The notes beneath the pieces were generated by a model. That model was not told the DNA's origin and ran no database searches. It saw only the letters and a list, made by a program, of their open reading frames with translations. A stretch of DNA of 5,511 nt, taken from contig JBDREF010000406.1 of NCBI GenBank assembly GCA_043820045.1, positions 1 to 5,511 on the forward strand, written 5' to 3'. Below are positions 1-5,511 of this stretch, in pieces (the first letter of the stretch is position 1; every line of letters begins with the position of its first letter). The position numbers and the translations under genes were made by a program. The stretch is from JBDREF01 sp043820045. Its GTDB lineage: Bacteria > Planctomycetota > Phycisphaerae > Sedimentisphaerales > Anaerobacaceae.

Positions 1-22
1 CTTGCCGATTATCCAAGAGATA

Positions 23-775
23 TCAGCCGACCATCATATGTGGCGGTGTTATTACCAGTTCCGGAACTACGGCCCGGTCCGGCAGCTTGGCAACTGCCAC
101 CACGCAGGCGGCAATGTCCTCCGGCTGGAGCATTTTCGCTCGCTTCTCGGGCGGCGGCGGCGAGGGACGCTTGTCCACTATCGGGGTGTTCGTCTCGCCC
201 GGATAAACATTCGTTACCTTTATGCCGTTCCCACATTCTTCCAGGTTGACAAAAGTGCCAAGCGCACTTGCGGCAAACTTCGAGACGCAGTAAGGCATGC
301 CCGCCAGCAGCATCGCCCGCTTGCCCGCCAGAGAGACAATATTGACGATAAGCCCCGAACCTTTGCCGCGCATCACCGGAAGTGCGGCGTGAATGCAATT
401 GAACATTCCCGTCGTATTGATTGCCATCACGCGGTCGAAATCCGCCGGGTCGATGTTGGACATCATTCGATTGCCGACATTGATGCCCGCACTGTTGACG
501 AGAATGTCAACGGAGCCGAGTTTCTCATCGAGCCATTGAAAAAGCTGTGAGACCTGTCCGCGATCGGTTATGTCGCAAGTGTGGCAGGCGAACGCAGTCC
601 TTGGGACTCCTTCCGGAGAATCGCCGCTTCCGGTTTTAGCAGCTTCCGCAAGGCTCTGCTGGTCAACATCCGCAATCGCAACTCTGCAACCCTCGGCTGC
701 GAAAGCCCTGGCGATTCCCAGGCCAATGCCCCCCGCTCCACCAACAACCAGAACGATTTTTTCCTTCAAGTCCAT
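23..775 (-). CDS. SDR family NAD(P)-dependent oxidoreductase
   Basis: A 250-residue classical short-chain dehydrogenase/reductase, cytosolic, with no signal peptide. Seen in order: the Rossmann glycine motif GGAGGIG (residues 12-18); an acidic residue at the end of beta-2 (D36), which by family rules favours NAD(H) over NADP(H); CDITD (67-71); NSAG (94-97), a variant of NNAG; and the catalytic set N120, S148, Y162 and K166 (YCVSK). The PG turn (192-193) is followed by a proline-rich stretch with PPPP at 206-209, then LQPEDIA. The start at 775 is chosen because AGAGGGA lies 7 bp upstream and places beta-1 at the usual distance. An in-frame ATG at 832 also has a fair GAGG upstream, but would add 19 residues atypical of SDRs. 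The gene is divergent from the plus-strand cluster, which suggests a shared pathway. It could oxidise a sugar, polyol or hydroxy acid; the substrate is not readable. Fold call is very secure. Confidence 0.93.
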   Translation of the reverse strand: MDLKEKIVLVVGGAGGIGLGIARAFAAEGCRVAIADVDQQSLAEAAKTGSGDSPEGVPRTAFACHTCDITDRGQVSQLFQWLDEKLGSVDILVNSAGINVGNRMMSNIDPADFDRVMAINTTGMFNCIHAALPVMRGKGSGLIVNIVSLAGKRAMLLAGMPYCVSKFAASALGTFVNLEECGNGIKVTNVYPGETNTPIVDKRPSPPPPEKRAKMLQPEDIAACVVAVAKLPDRAVVPELVITPPHMMVG

Positions 776-782
776 ATCCAAT

Positions 783-788
783 CCCTCT
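783..788 (-). promoter_or_regulatory. Ribosome binding site deciding the SDR start
   Basis: Read on the minus strand, AGAGGG precedes the ATG at 775-773 with about 7 bases between. It supports the 250-residue SDR over the longer form starting at 832. Confidence 0.6.
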
Positions 789-891
789 TTTGTGCGGCCA
801 ACTTTTGATGAGTCGGACGACAGATGCGACATACGGCACCTCGTGCTCTCATCGGCTGCCCGGCCCGTCTTTCAAATATATTGCGCCGCCA

Positions 892-920
892 ATTGTAAAT
901 GATGTACCAGAGAGAAGCAA
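892..920 (-). promoter_or_regulatory. Candidate sigma70-type promoter for the SDR gene
   Basis: On the minus strand, TTGCTT (915-920, three of six matches to the -35 consensus) and TACAAT (892-897, five of six matches to the -10 consensus) are 17 bp apart. Transcription would begin near 885, giving a leader of roughly 110 nt to the start at 775. The -10 is good and the -35 weak, so an activator may be needed. Read by eye only. Confidence 0.35.
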
Positions 921-927
921 AGATGTT

Positions 928-956
928 TTGAGAAATGGGCCGGCTTTTCGTATGAT
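928..956 (+). promoter_or_regulatory. Candidate sigma70-type promoter for the plus-strand operon
   Basis: TTGAGA (928-933) and TATGAT (951-956) are exactly 17 bp apart, each a five-of-six match to consensus. Transcription would start near 963, giving a leader of about 40 nt before the alcohol dehydrogenase ATG at 1002. It lies back-to-back with the minus-strand candidate, with only 7 bp (921-927) between the two -35 boxes, so one regulator could control both directions. No clear operator palindrome was found in the region. Confidence 0.5.
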
Positions 957-1001
957 GAAGTACAAACCAAGTTCACGGCCCAAGTGAAGGAAAGCCGAAA
1001 T

Positions 1002-2273
1002 ATGACCGATTTTGAAAAAGCACGGGCGTTGTTGCATGAGTTCAAGGGTGATTCTTATCTGTTCGGCACGGATGTTCTCTCGAAAACAGGCCAGGTAGTT
1101 GCCGCCGTGGGCAAAAAAGCGGCGCTGATTCGCGGCACGTTTGACGGCAGCGATGACTACGTCGGCGTGATACGCGATTCGCTGGTTAAGTCAGGAGTCA
1201 ATCTCGCCGCGGAAATCAGAGGTGCAAAGCCCAACTGTCCGAGAGAGGACCTGCTTCGCATTGCAGGCAGACTCAGAGAAAGCCAGGCAGATGTGATAGT
1301 AAGCTTCGGCGGCGGCAGCACGATCGATGCTGCAAAGGCCGCCGAGGTCCTTCGTACCCTCGACGGCGAGATTGATGCATATTTCGGAGTCGGCCTTGTC
1401 ACCGAAGCATTGCGAGACCGGAATAAGTCCCTGACTGCACACGTGGCCATCCAGACCGTCGCCAGTTCCGCGGCCCACCTGACCAAGTACTCGAACGTCA
1501 CCGACGTCTCGACGAGCCAGAAGAAGTTGATAGTAGATGAGGCGATTGTCCCGGCACACGCGATATTTGATTACGAAGTAACATACGGCACGCCGCCGGG
1601 CCTGACCGCCGATGGGGCACTCGACGGGATTTCGCACTCGCTTGAGGTTCTTTACGGCTCCGTCGGCAAGCCTCATTACGACAAAGTCGAGGAAGTCGCC
1701 GGCACCGGCATCAGTCTGGCGGCCAACTACTTACGGCGTGTAATCGACGATCCGAAGGACAAAGAGGCACGAGAGGCGCTTTGTCTGGCCACGGACTTAG
1801 GCGGATATTCCATCATGATCGGCGGAACCAACGGCGGGCACCTGACCAGTTTTTCCTTAGTTGACATCCTGCCCCACGGCCGGGCCTGTGCCATCATGAA
1901 TCCGTACTACACAGTCTTTTTTGCTCCGGCCATTGAACGGCCGTTGCGAGTCGTCGGCGAAATATATAAGAAGGCCGGCCTTACAAAGGCTGATGTACAG
2001 AACCTGAAGGGACGAGAGCTTGGAGTTGCAGTCGCTGAGGCGATGTTCGAACTGGCCGGCCTGATCGGCTTGCCGAGCCGCCTGAGCCAGATCGAGGGAT
2101 TCAGCCAGGACCATATCGACCGGGCGCTGGCCGCCGCTAAGAATCCGCAACTGGAAATGAAGCTCCGGAATATGCCCGTGCCGCTCACAGGCACCATGAT
2201 AGACGATTACATGGGGCCCGTCCTGGCCGCGGCGCGAGACGGAAATCTTGCACTGATAAAGAATGTCAAATAG
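1002..2273 (+). CDS. Iron-containing (group III) alcohol dehydrogenase
   Basis: A 423-residue member of the Fe-dependent alcohol dehydrogenase family (FucO/glycerol dehydrogenase type), predicted to interconvert an alcohol and an aldehyde or ketone with NAD(P)(H) in the cytosol. Seen: an N-terminal nucleotide-binding half with FGGGST (residues 102-107), which binds the cofactor pyrophosphate in this family; then the helical metal half with D208 and H212 (DGISH), H280 (NGGH) and H292 (PHG), matching the usual Asp-His-His-His set. H280 and H292 are 12 apart, against 14 in E. coli FucO by my recollection, and the intermediate His of FucO is F284 here. At 423 residues it is somewhat longer than the ~380 usual. 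ATG at 1002 follows AAGGA by 10 bases; an in-frame GTG at 984 is possible but has no better site. The next gene starts 12 bp after its stop, so the two are probably cotranscribed. Reduction of an aldolase-derived aldehyde is one plausible role. Confidence 0.93.
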   Translation: MTDFEKARALLHEFKGDSYLFGTDVLSKTGQVVAAVGKKAALIRGTFDGSDDYVGVIRDSLVKSGVNLAAEIRGAKPNCPREDLLRIAGRLRESQADVIVSFGGGSTIDAAKAAEVLRTLDGEIDAYFGVGLVTEALRDRNKSLTAHVAIQTVASSAAHLTKYSNVTDVSTSQKKLIVDEAIVPAHAIFDYEVTYGTPPGLTADGALDGISHSLEVLYGSVGKPHYDKVEEVAGTGISLAANYLRRVIDDPKDKEAREALCLATDLGGYSIMIGGTNGGHLTSFSLVDILPHGRACAIMNPYYTVFFAPAIERPLRVVGEIYKKAGLTKADVQNLKGRELGVAVAEAMFELAGLIGLPSRLSQIEGFSQDHIDRALAAAKNPQLEMKLRNMPVPLTGTMIDDYMGPVLAAARDGNLALIKNVK

Positions 2274-2285
2274 GGCTCGCCTCTC

Positions 2286-3557
2286 GTGAAAATAAAACTG
2301 GCCTATGGCAGAACAGGTATCGAGATTGATTTGCCGGATGATCTGGACATCGACATTGTGGAGCCCGGGTACGACAAACGGCTCGACGACCAGGCCGCAG
2401 CGATAGAAGATGCTTTGCTCAGGCCCCTGGACTCAAAGCCACTGCGGGACCTGGCCAAGAAGTCGGACACTGTCGGCATTGTCATCAACGACATCACTCG
2501 CCCGATGCCCTACAAGATCATTCTACCGGCTCTGTTACGGCAGCTCAGCGTCGTACCCGATGAGCGGATATTGCTCTTGAACGCGACAGGCACCCACAGG
2601 CCCAACACGGAGACGGAGCTTCGGGAGATGCTCGGAAACGAGGTCTCGGGCAGATATCGCATTATCCAGAATGACGCCCGAGATATCTCCTCGCACAGGT
2701 TCGTCGGGACCACCGGGAGCGGAAACGATATTTGGCTCCACGAAGCGTATCTCGACTGCGACGTTCGAATTCTGACCGGTTTCATTGAGCCGCATTTCTT
2801 CGCCGGTTTTTCAGGCGGCGGCAAGGCCGTCATGCCCGGACTGGCTTTGCTGGAAACAGTACTAAGAAATCACAGTGCGAAAAATATGGACCATCCGCAG
2901 GCGACATGGGGCGTGACAGACGGCAACCCGATATGGGAGGAAATTCAACAAGCCGTCTCTCTGGCGCCTCCAAGCTTTCTGCTGAACGTGACGCTCAACA
3001 AAGATAAAGAAATAACGGGCGTTTTTGCGGGAGATTTCCACAGAGCACACGAACAAGGCTGCGCTGACGTCAGGAAGAATGCGATGGTCGCCGTAGGAAG
3101 AGCGTACGACATAGCCATTACCAGCAATTCAGGATATCCGCTCGACTTGAATCTGTATCAATCCATCAAGGGCATAAGCGCTGCCGCCCGGATTGTGAAG
3201 GACGGCGGAGCCATAATAGCCGTCGCCGACTGCTGGGATGGAATCCCGGAGCACGGAGAATACGCCGGACTGTTGCGAGAGGCCGAGGACCCCGAGTCTT
3301 TGCTGGAGACAATCCGCCGGCAGAATTTCGCCAGGCAGGATATGTGGCAGGCGCAGATACACGCTTCAGTCTGCTGCAAAGCAGATGTGTATTTTCATAG
3401 TCACAACCTCAATGACAGGCAAATTGAGTCGGCCTTTTTCAGGCCGTGTTCAAGTGTAGAGGCAACGGTGGGAGAGCTGTTACAAAAATACGGACGAGAT
3501 GCCTCTATTTGCGTTTTGCCCGATGGAACTCAGACCATCCCCTGTATTGTCCGATAG
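2286..3557 (+). CDS. LarA-family nickel-dependent hydroxyacid racemase/epimerase
   Basis: A 423-residue protein of the lactate racemase LarA superfamily (N-terminal DUF2088 plus C-terminal domain), cytosolic. The landmark residues of Lactiplantibacillus plantarum LarA are present with matching spacing: DITR (D69, R72); THRP with catalytic H104; EPH with H170, then K180 (the lysine that anchors the nickel-pincer nucleotide) and H196, spaced 10 and 16 as in LarA H174/K184/H200; and Q292 and K295 in a YPLDLNLYQSIK-like segment. W354 is a plausible counterpart of LarA W358. An intact active site predicts racemisation or epimerisation at the carbon bearing the hydroxyl of a 2-hydroxy acid. The superfamily includes enzymes for substrates other than lactate, and the sugar-acid-type context suggests an aldonate or similar. 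The GTG start has only a weak site (TAGGG overlapping the previous stop), suggesting translational coupling. Cofactor makers LarB, LarC and LarE are not in this window. Confidence 0.92.
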   Translation: MKIKLAYGRTGIEIDLPDDLDIDIVEPGYDKRLDDQAAAIEDALLRPLDSKPLRDLAKKSDTVGIVINDITRPMPYKIILPALLRQLSVVPDERILLLNATGTHRPNTETELREMLGNEVSGRYRIIQNDARDISSHRFVGTTGSGNDIWLHEAYLDCDVRILTGFIEPHFFAGFSGGGKAVMPGLALLETVLRNHSAKNMDHPQATWGVTDGNPIWEEIQQAVSLAPPSFLLNVTLNKDKEITGVFAGDFHRAHEQGCADVRKNAMVAVGRAYDIAITSNSGYPLDLNLYQSIKGISAAARIVKDGGAIIAVADCWDGIPEHGEYAGLLREAEDPESLLETIRRQNFARQDMWQAQIHASVCCKADVYFHSHNLNDRQIESAFFRPCSSVEATVGELLQKYGRDASICVLPDGTQTIPCIVR

Positions 3558-3607
3558 CAACGGCTCAAGATATCGCTGGGCGAGGAGGCATTTCTACACG
3601 CCCAACG

Positions 3608-3636
3608 TTGACAGGCCCCAGTTGCGGCGGTACACT
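3608..3636 (+). promoter_or_regulatory. Candidate internal promoter before the AKR-like gene
   Basis: The 146-bp gap 3558-3703 contains a perfect -35 hexamer TTGACA (3608-3613) followed after exactly 17 bp by TACACT (3631-3636, four of six matches to the -10 consensus). Transcription would begin near 3643, leaving a leader of about 60 nt. It could give extra expression of the AKR-like, aldolase and enolase-like genes. No strong terminator hairpin was seen in the gap, so read-through from upstream is also expected. Confidence 0.35.
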
Positions 3637-3692
3637 CTTAGACGTTGCTTCGTTGGCTTGTAGGCTTGCGGCAGATTATGTCGAGAGATTTC

Positions 3693-3696
3693 GGAG
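3693..3696 (+). promoter_or_regulatory. Ribosome binding site deciding the AKR-like start
   Basis: GGAG sits 7 bases before the ATG at 3704. The reading frame is open upstream to 3446, inside the previous gene, so this site is what fixes the start; the extra upstream residues show no family resemblance. Confidence 0.6.
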
Positions 3697-3703
3697 TAAT
3701 CTT

Positions 3704-4567
3704 ATGGATATGCCGACCGGCAAGATTGGGCACGTCAAGGTCAGCCGTCTGATTTGCGGCGGTAATCTGATCATCGGCAGCGCCCACGACCGTGACCTGA
3801 TTTACATTCCAGCGCTGATGAGACACTACTTCACCGACCGCAAAATCATCGAGACGTGGCAGTTGTGCGAAGAGTCCGGCATAAACACGATGATAGGACC
3901 CGTCAACAGTCCCTACGCGTTCGGCGAAGATCCGACAATTCGCGTGTATAACCGCTACCGCAATGAATGGGGCGGACAGATTCAGTGGATTGCGCAGACT
4001 TATCCGAAGACTAATGACCTTACCGGCTCGATTCAGATGGCGATTGATAACGGTGCCGTCGGCGCATTCGTGCATGGCGGCATAGGCGATAACTGGGTCA
4101 GGAACAACCGCGTGGACCTTCTGGCCAAGGTTTTCGAATTCATCAAGAAAAACGGGCTGATTGCCGGCTGTGCATGCCACAGCCTCGAAGTGCCGATGGC
4201 CCTGGAAAAAGCGGGCGTCGAAGTGGACTTTTATATGAAGACGCTGCACAGCGGCGATTACTGGTCGGCCACTCCCAAGGCGGAACGTCCTGAATTCGGC
4301 CTGCCGCCCCACGACAACATGTGGTGCACCAGACCCGAGGAGACAATCGAGTTCATGAGAACCGTCAAGAAGGCATGGATTGCCTTCAAGGTTTTGGCTG
4401 CCGGAGCAATACATCCGCAAGAGGGTTTCAAGTTCGCGTTTGAAAACGGAGCGGATTTCGCCAACGTGGGGATGTTCGACTTTCAGGTACGCGAAGACGC
4501 AATACTTGCACGCGACATAATCGCTGAGATTGCTCGCAAGGGCCGCGCCCGACCGTGGATGGAGTGA
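3704..4567 (+). CDS. Aldo/keto-reductase-like TIM-barrel protein, function unknown
   Basis: A 287-residue soluble protein with no signal peptide or membrane segment. The N-terminus GKIGHVKVSRLICGGN (residues 6-21) and GINT (59-62) resemble the opening strands of aldo/keto reductases, and the alternating strand/helix pattern continues to KVLAAGAI (229-236) and VGMFDF (255-260), as expected for a TIM barrel. The usual AKR Asp-x4-Tyr after GIN is absent: GIN is followed by TMIGPVNSPYAFG, so conventional NADPH-dependent reductase chemistry is doubtful. Polar residues that could form another site include HGGIGDNW (124-131), CACH (156-159), K179, H182, H203 and K229. I associate such proteins with Planctomycetota and relatives, where they are annotated as hypothetical or AKR-like. 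An isomerase, epimerase or aldolase role in the same pathway is possible but unproven. The start is set by GGAG 7 bases upstream. The aldolase gene begins 40 bp downstream. Gene call strong, function open. Confidence 0.85.
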   Translation: MDMPTGKIGHVKVSRLICGGNLIIGSAHDRDLIYIPALMRHYFTDRKIIETWQLCEESGINTMIGPVNSPYAFGEDPTIRVYNRYRNEWGGQIQWIAQTYPKTNDLTGSIQMAIDNGAVGAFVHGGIGDNWVRNNRVDLLAKVFEFIKKNGLIAGCACHSLEVPMALEKAGVEVDFYMKTLHSGDYWSATPKAERPEFGLPPHDNMWCTRPEETIEFMRTVKKAWIAFKVLAAGAIHPQEGFKFAFENGADFANVGMFDFQVREDAILARDIIAEIARKGRARPWME

Positions 4568-4607
4568 GACAATCCGGCAAAGTCGATAGAGCAAAACGGG
4601 AGATGCG

Positions 4608-5390
4608 ATGAAGAAAATTAAAGCACGCATATACAACGGCGAGACTTTAATCGGATGCTGGTCAAATCTTGGCTCGCCGCTCACTTCGGAGATCGTCGGC
4701 ATGGCGGGATTTGACTGGGTTCTCATAGACATCGAACATGGGGCAGGCTCCGAGGGCCAGGTCTTGCATCAGTTGCAGGCTTTGGAGCACACGCCGGCGG
4801 CGGCTATCGTCAGGGTCGAATCGTACCAGAGGCAGCGGTTCCATCGGGTTCTGGATTTGGGCGCTGAAGGCATCATGTGTCCGCGAATCTATACCGTGGA
4901 CGAGGCCCGGCAGGCGGTTAAGTCCATCCGGTATCAGCCCGAAGGCTCGCGGGGTGTCGCAAGAATGATCAGGGCGGCACGTTTCGGCTCCGATTTCGAT
5001 GAATATTATGCCAACCACAAGAACAACCTCGTCTGCATCGTCCAAATCGAAACAGAAGAAATATTGGACAGTCTGGACTCGGTGGCGGCAACCGACGGAA
5101 TCGACGTGCTGTTTGTCGGACCGATAGACCTGTCCATAGCGCTGAATGTTTACGGCCAGTTCGACCATCCGAAGTTTGTCGAGGCCGTCAGGGCTACAGC
5201 CGAGGCGACCGCAAAAAACGGCAAAGCAGCCGGCGTCCTGCTTCAGAAACCGGAAGAATTCAAGAAATACTACGAACTCGGATTTCGTTTCATCGCCTGT
5301 GGCTCGGACTCCGCTTTTGTGCTGGGCGGCGCGCGCAAAACCATCGAGACCCTAAATGAACTGAAGAAGTCATGTAAGACTGGGAAATAG
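4608..5390 (+). CDS. HpcH/HpaI-family class II (metal-dependent) aldolase
   Basis: A 260-residue enzyme of the HpcH/HpaI aldolase family, the usual length for members such as HpaI, GarL and YfaU (RhmA). The family cleaves 2-keto-3-deoxy or 4-hydroxy-2-oxo acids to pyruvate (or oxaloacetate) and an aldehyde, using a divalent metal. Seen: DIEHG with the catalytic-base histidine H44; R69, the pyruvate-binding arginine (IVRVES); a GAEGIMCPR segment (85-93); RGVARMIRAARFG (115-127), like the RGVG...RAARWG stretch of YfaU; and the metal ligands E148 (VQIET) and D174 (GPIDLS). GGGAG lies 5 bases before the ATG. An ATG at 4603 reads ATG-CGA-TGA and overlaps the true start. The C-terminus is lysine-rich. 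Context with an enolase-superfamily gene suggests a 2-keto-3-deoxyaldonate substrate, which is inference. Class call is very secure; substrate is not determined. Confidence 0.94.
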   Translation: MKKIKARIYNGETLIGCWSNLGSPLTSEIVGMAGFDWVLIDIEHGAGSEGQVLHQLQALEHTPAAAIVRVESYQRQRFHRVLDLGAEGIMCPRIYTVDEARQAVKSIRYQPEGSRGVARMIRAARFGSDFDEYYANHKNNLVCIVQIETEEILDSLDSVAATDGIDVLFVGPIDLSIALNVYGQFDHPKFVEAVRATAEATAKNGKAAGVLLQKPEEFKKYYELGFRFIACGSDSAFVLGGARKTIETLNELKKSCKTGK

Positions 5391-5424
5391 AACCCGTCAA
5401 ATACACCAGGGTTTGAAGATTTCA

Positions 5425-5429
5425 GAGGA
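5425..5429 (+). promoter_or_regulatory. Ribosome binding site for the enolase-like gene
   Basis: GAGGA (within AGAGGAA) ends 8 bases before a TTG at 5438. This strong site supports TTG as a real start codon; the next in-frame ATG, at 5468, would cut off the conserved first strand. Confidence 0.6.
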
Positions 5430-5437
5430 AGCACACT

Positions 5438-5511
5438 TTGAAAATCGCACAGGTTGAGTCCTTTCTAATGTCCTATCAGATGCCGGAGCCTGTCAAGCTG
5501 CGATTTTGGGC
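5438..5511 (+). CDS. Enolase-superfamily (mandelate racemase/dehydratase-like) protein, 5' fragment
   Basis: Only the first 24 codons are in the window; the gene runs off the right edge. The fragment begins MKIAQVESFLMSY and continues PEPVKLRFW. MKI-xx-VE-x-F is the typical first strand of the N-terminal capping domain of mandelate racemase/muconate lactonizing and sugar-acid dehydratase members of the enolase superfamily. TTG is chosen as the start because of the GAGGA site upstream and this alignment. The gene follows the aldolase by 47 bp, with no strong terminator between. If it is an acid-sugar dehydratase it would supply the 2-keto-3-deoxy acid that the aldolase cleaves. The metal ligands and catalytic residues lie beyond the window, so the family call rests on a short stretch. 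Confidence 0.62.
   Translation, partial: MKIAQVESFLMSYQMPEPVKLRFW

Noticed and set aside
2..550. A 182-residue plus-strand open frame opposite the SDR gene
   Set aside because: The SDR on the other strand has every catalytic motif; this frame is rich in Arg, His and Cys with no family resemblance.
881..892. Possible operator palindrome TTGCGCCGCCAA between the divergent genes
   Set aside because: Only the outer three bases on each side pair; the inner six do not, so it is not a convincing inverted repeat.
3446..3703. N-terminal extension of the AKR-like protein by 86 residues
   Set aside because: It would overlap the end of the LarA-like gene by over 100 bp, its sequence lacks family resemblance, and the ATG at 3704 has a good Shine-Dalgarno at the point where homology-like sequence begins.
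3638..4732. A 364-residue open frame on the minus strand, antisense to the AKR-like gene and the aldolase start
   Set aside because: It runs opposite two well-supported genes, shows no recognisable domain or motif, and is the kind of open antisense frame that codon bias commonly produces.
5392..5415. Possible terminator hairpin after the aldolase (AACCC ... GGGTT)
   Set aside because: The stem is only about 5 bp with a 12-base loop and no following T-run, so it is too weak to call a terminator.

Overview
The window reads as part of a compact bacterial catabolic gene cluster for a hydroxy acid or sugar acid. Base composition is moderately GC-rich. GTG and TTG starts appear beside ATG, most starts have good Shine-Dalgarno sequences, and genes are closely packed. 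The proteins look most like those I associate with Planctomycetota (Phycisphaerae-like) or related PVC-group bacteria, especially the SDR C-terminus and the aldo/keto-reductase-like protein. That taxonomic call is recollection of family resemblance, not a search, and is only moderately secure.

Layout. A minus-strand SDR oxidoreductase (23-775) is divergent from a plus-strand run of five genes. The 226-bp intergenic region (776-1001) carries two back-to-back sigma70-type promoter candidates, one per direction, whose -35 boxes lie 7 bp apart. The plus-strand run is: an iron-type alcohol dehydrogenase (1002-2273); a LarA-family nickel-dependent hydroxyacid racemase/epimerase (GTG start, 2286-3557, 12 bp after the previous stop); a 146-bp gap with a possible internal promoter; an aldo/keto-reductase-like TIM-barrel protein of unknown function (3704-4567); an HpcH/HpaI-family class II aldolase (4608-5390); and the first 24 codons of what looks like an enolase-superfamily (mandelate racemase/dehydratase) protein (TTG start, 5438 to the window end).

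How the genes may work together (inference). SDR or Fe-ADH could oxidise or reduce a polyol, sugar or aldehyde. The LarA-like enzyme could invert an alpha-hydroxy acid stereocentre. The enolase-superfamily protein could dehydrate an aldonate to a 2-keto-3-deoxy acid, and the HpcH/HpaI aldolase could cleave that to pyruvate plus an aldehyde, which the Fe-ADH could reduce. This is the logic of non-phosphorylative sugar-acid pathways such as L-rhamnonate degradation, but with a nickel-pincer epimerase and an uncharacterised AKR-like protein added. The substrate cannot be read from the sequence. No RNA genes, insertion sequences, CRISPR arrays or convincing terminators were seen.
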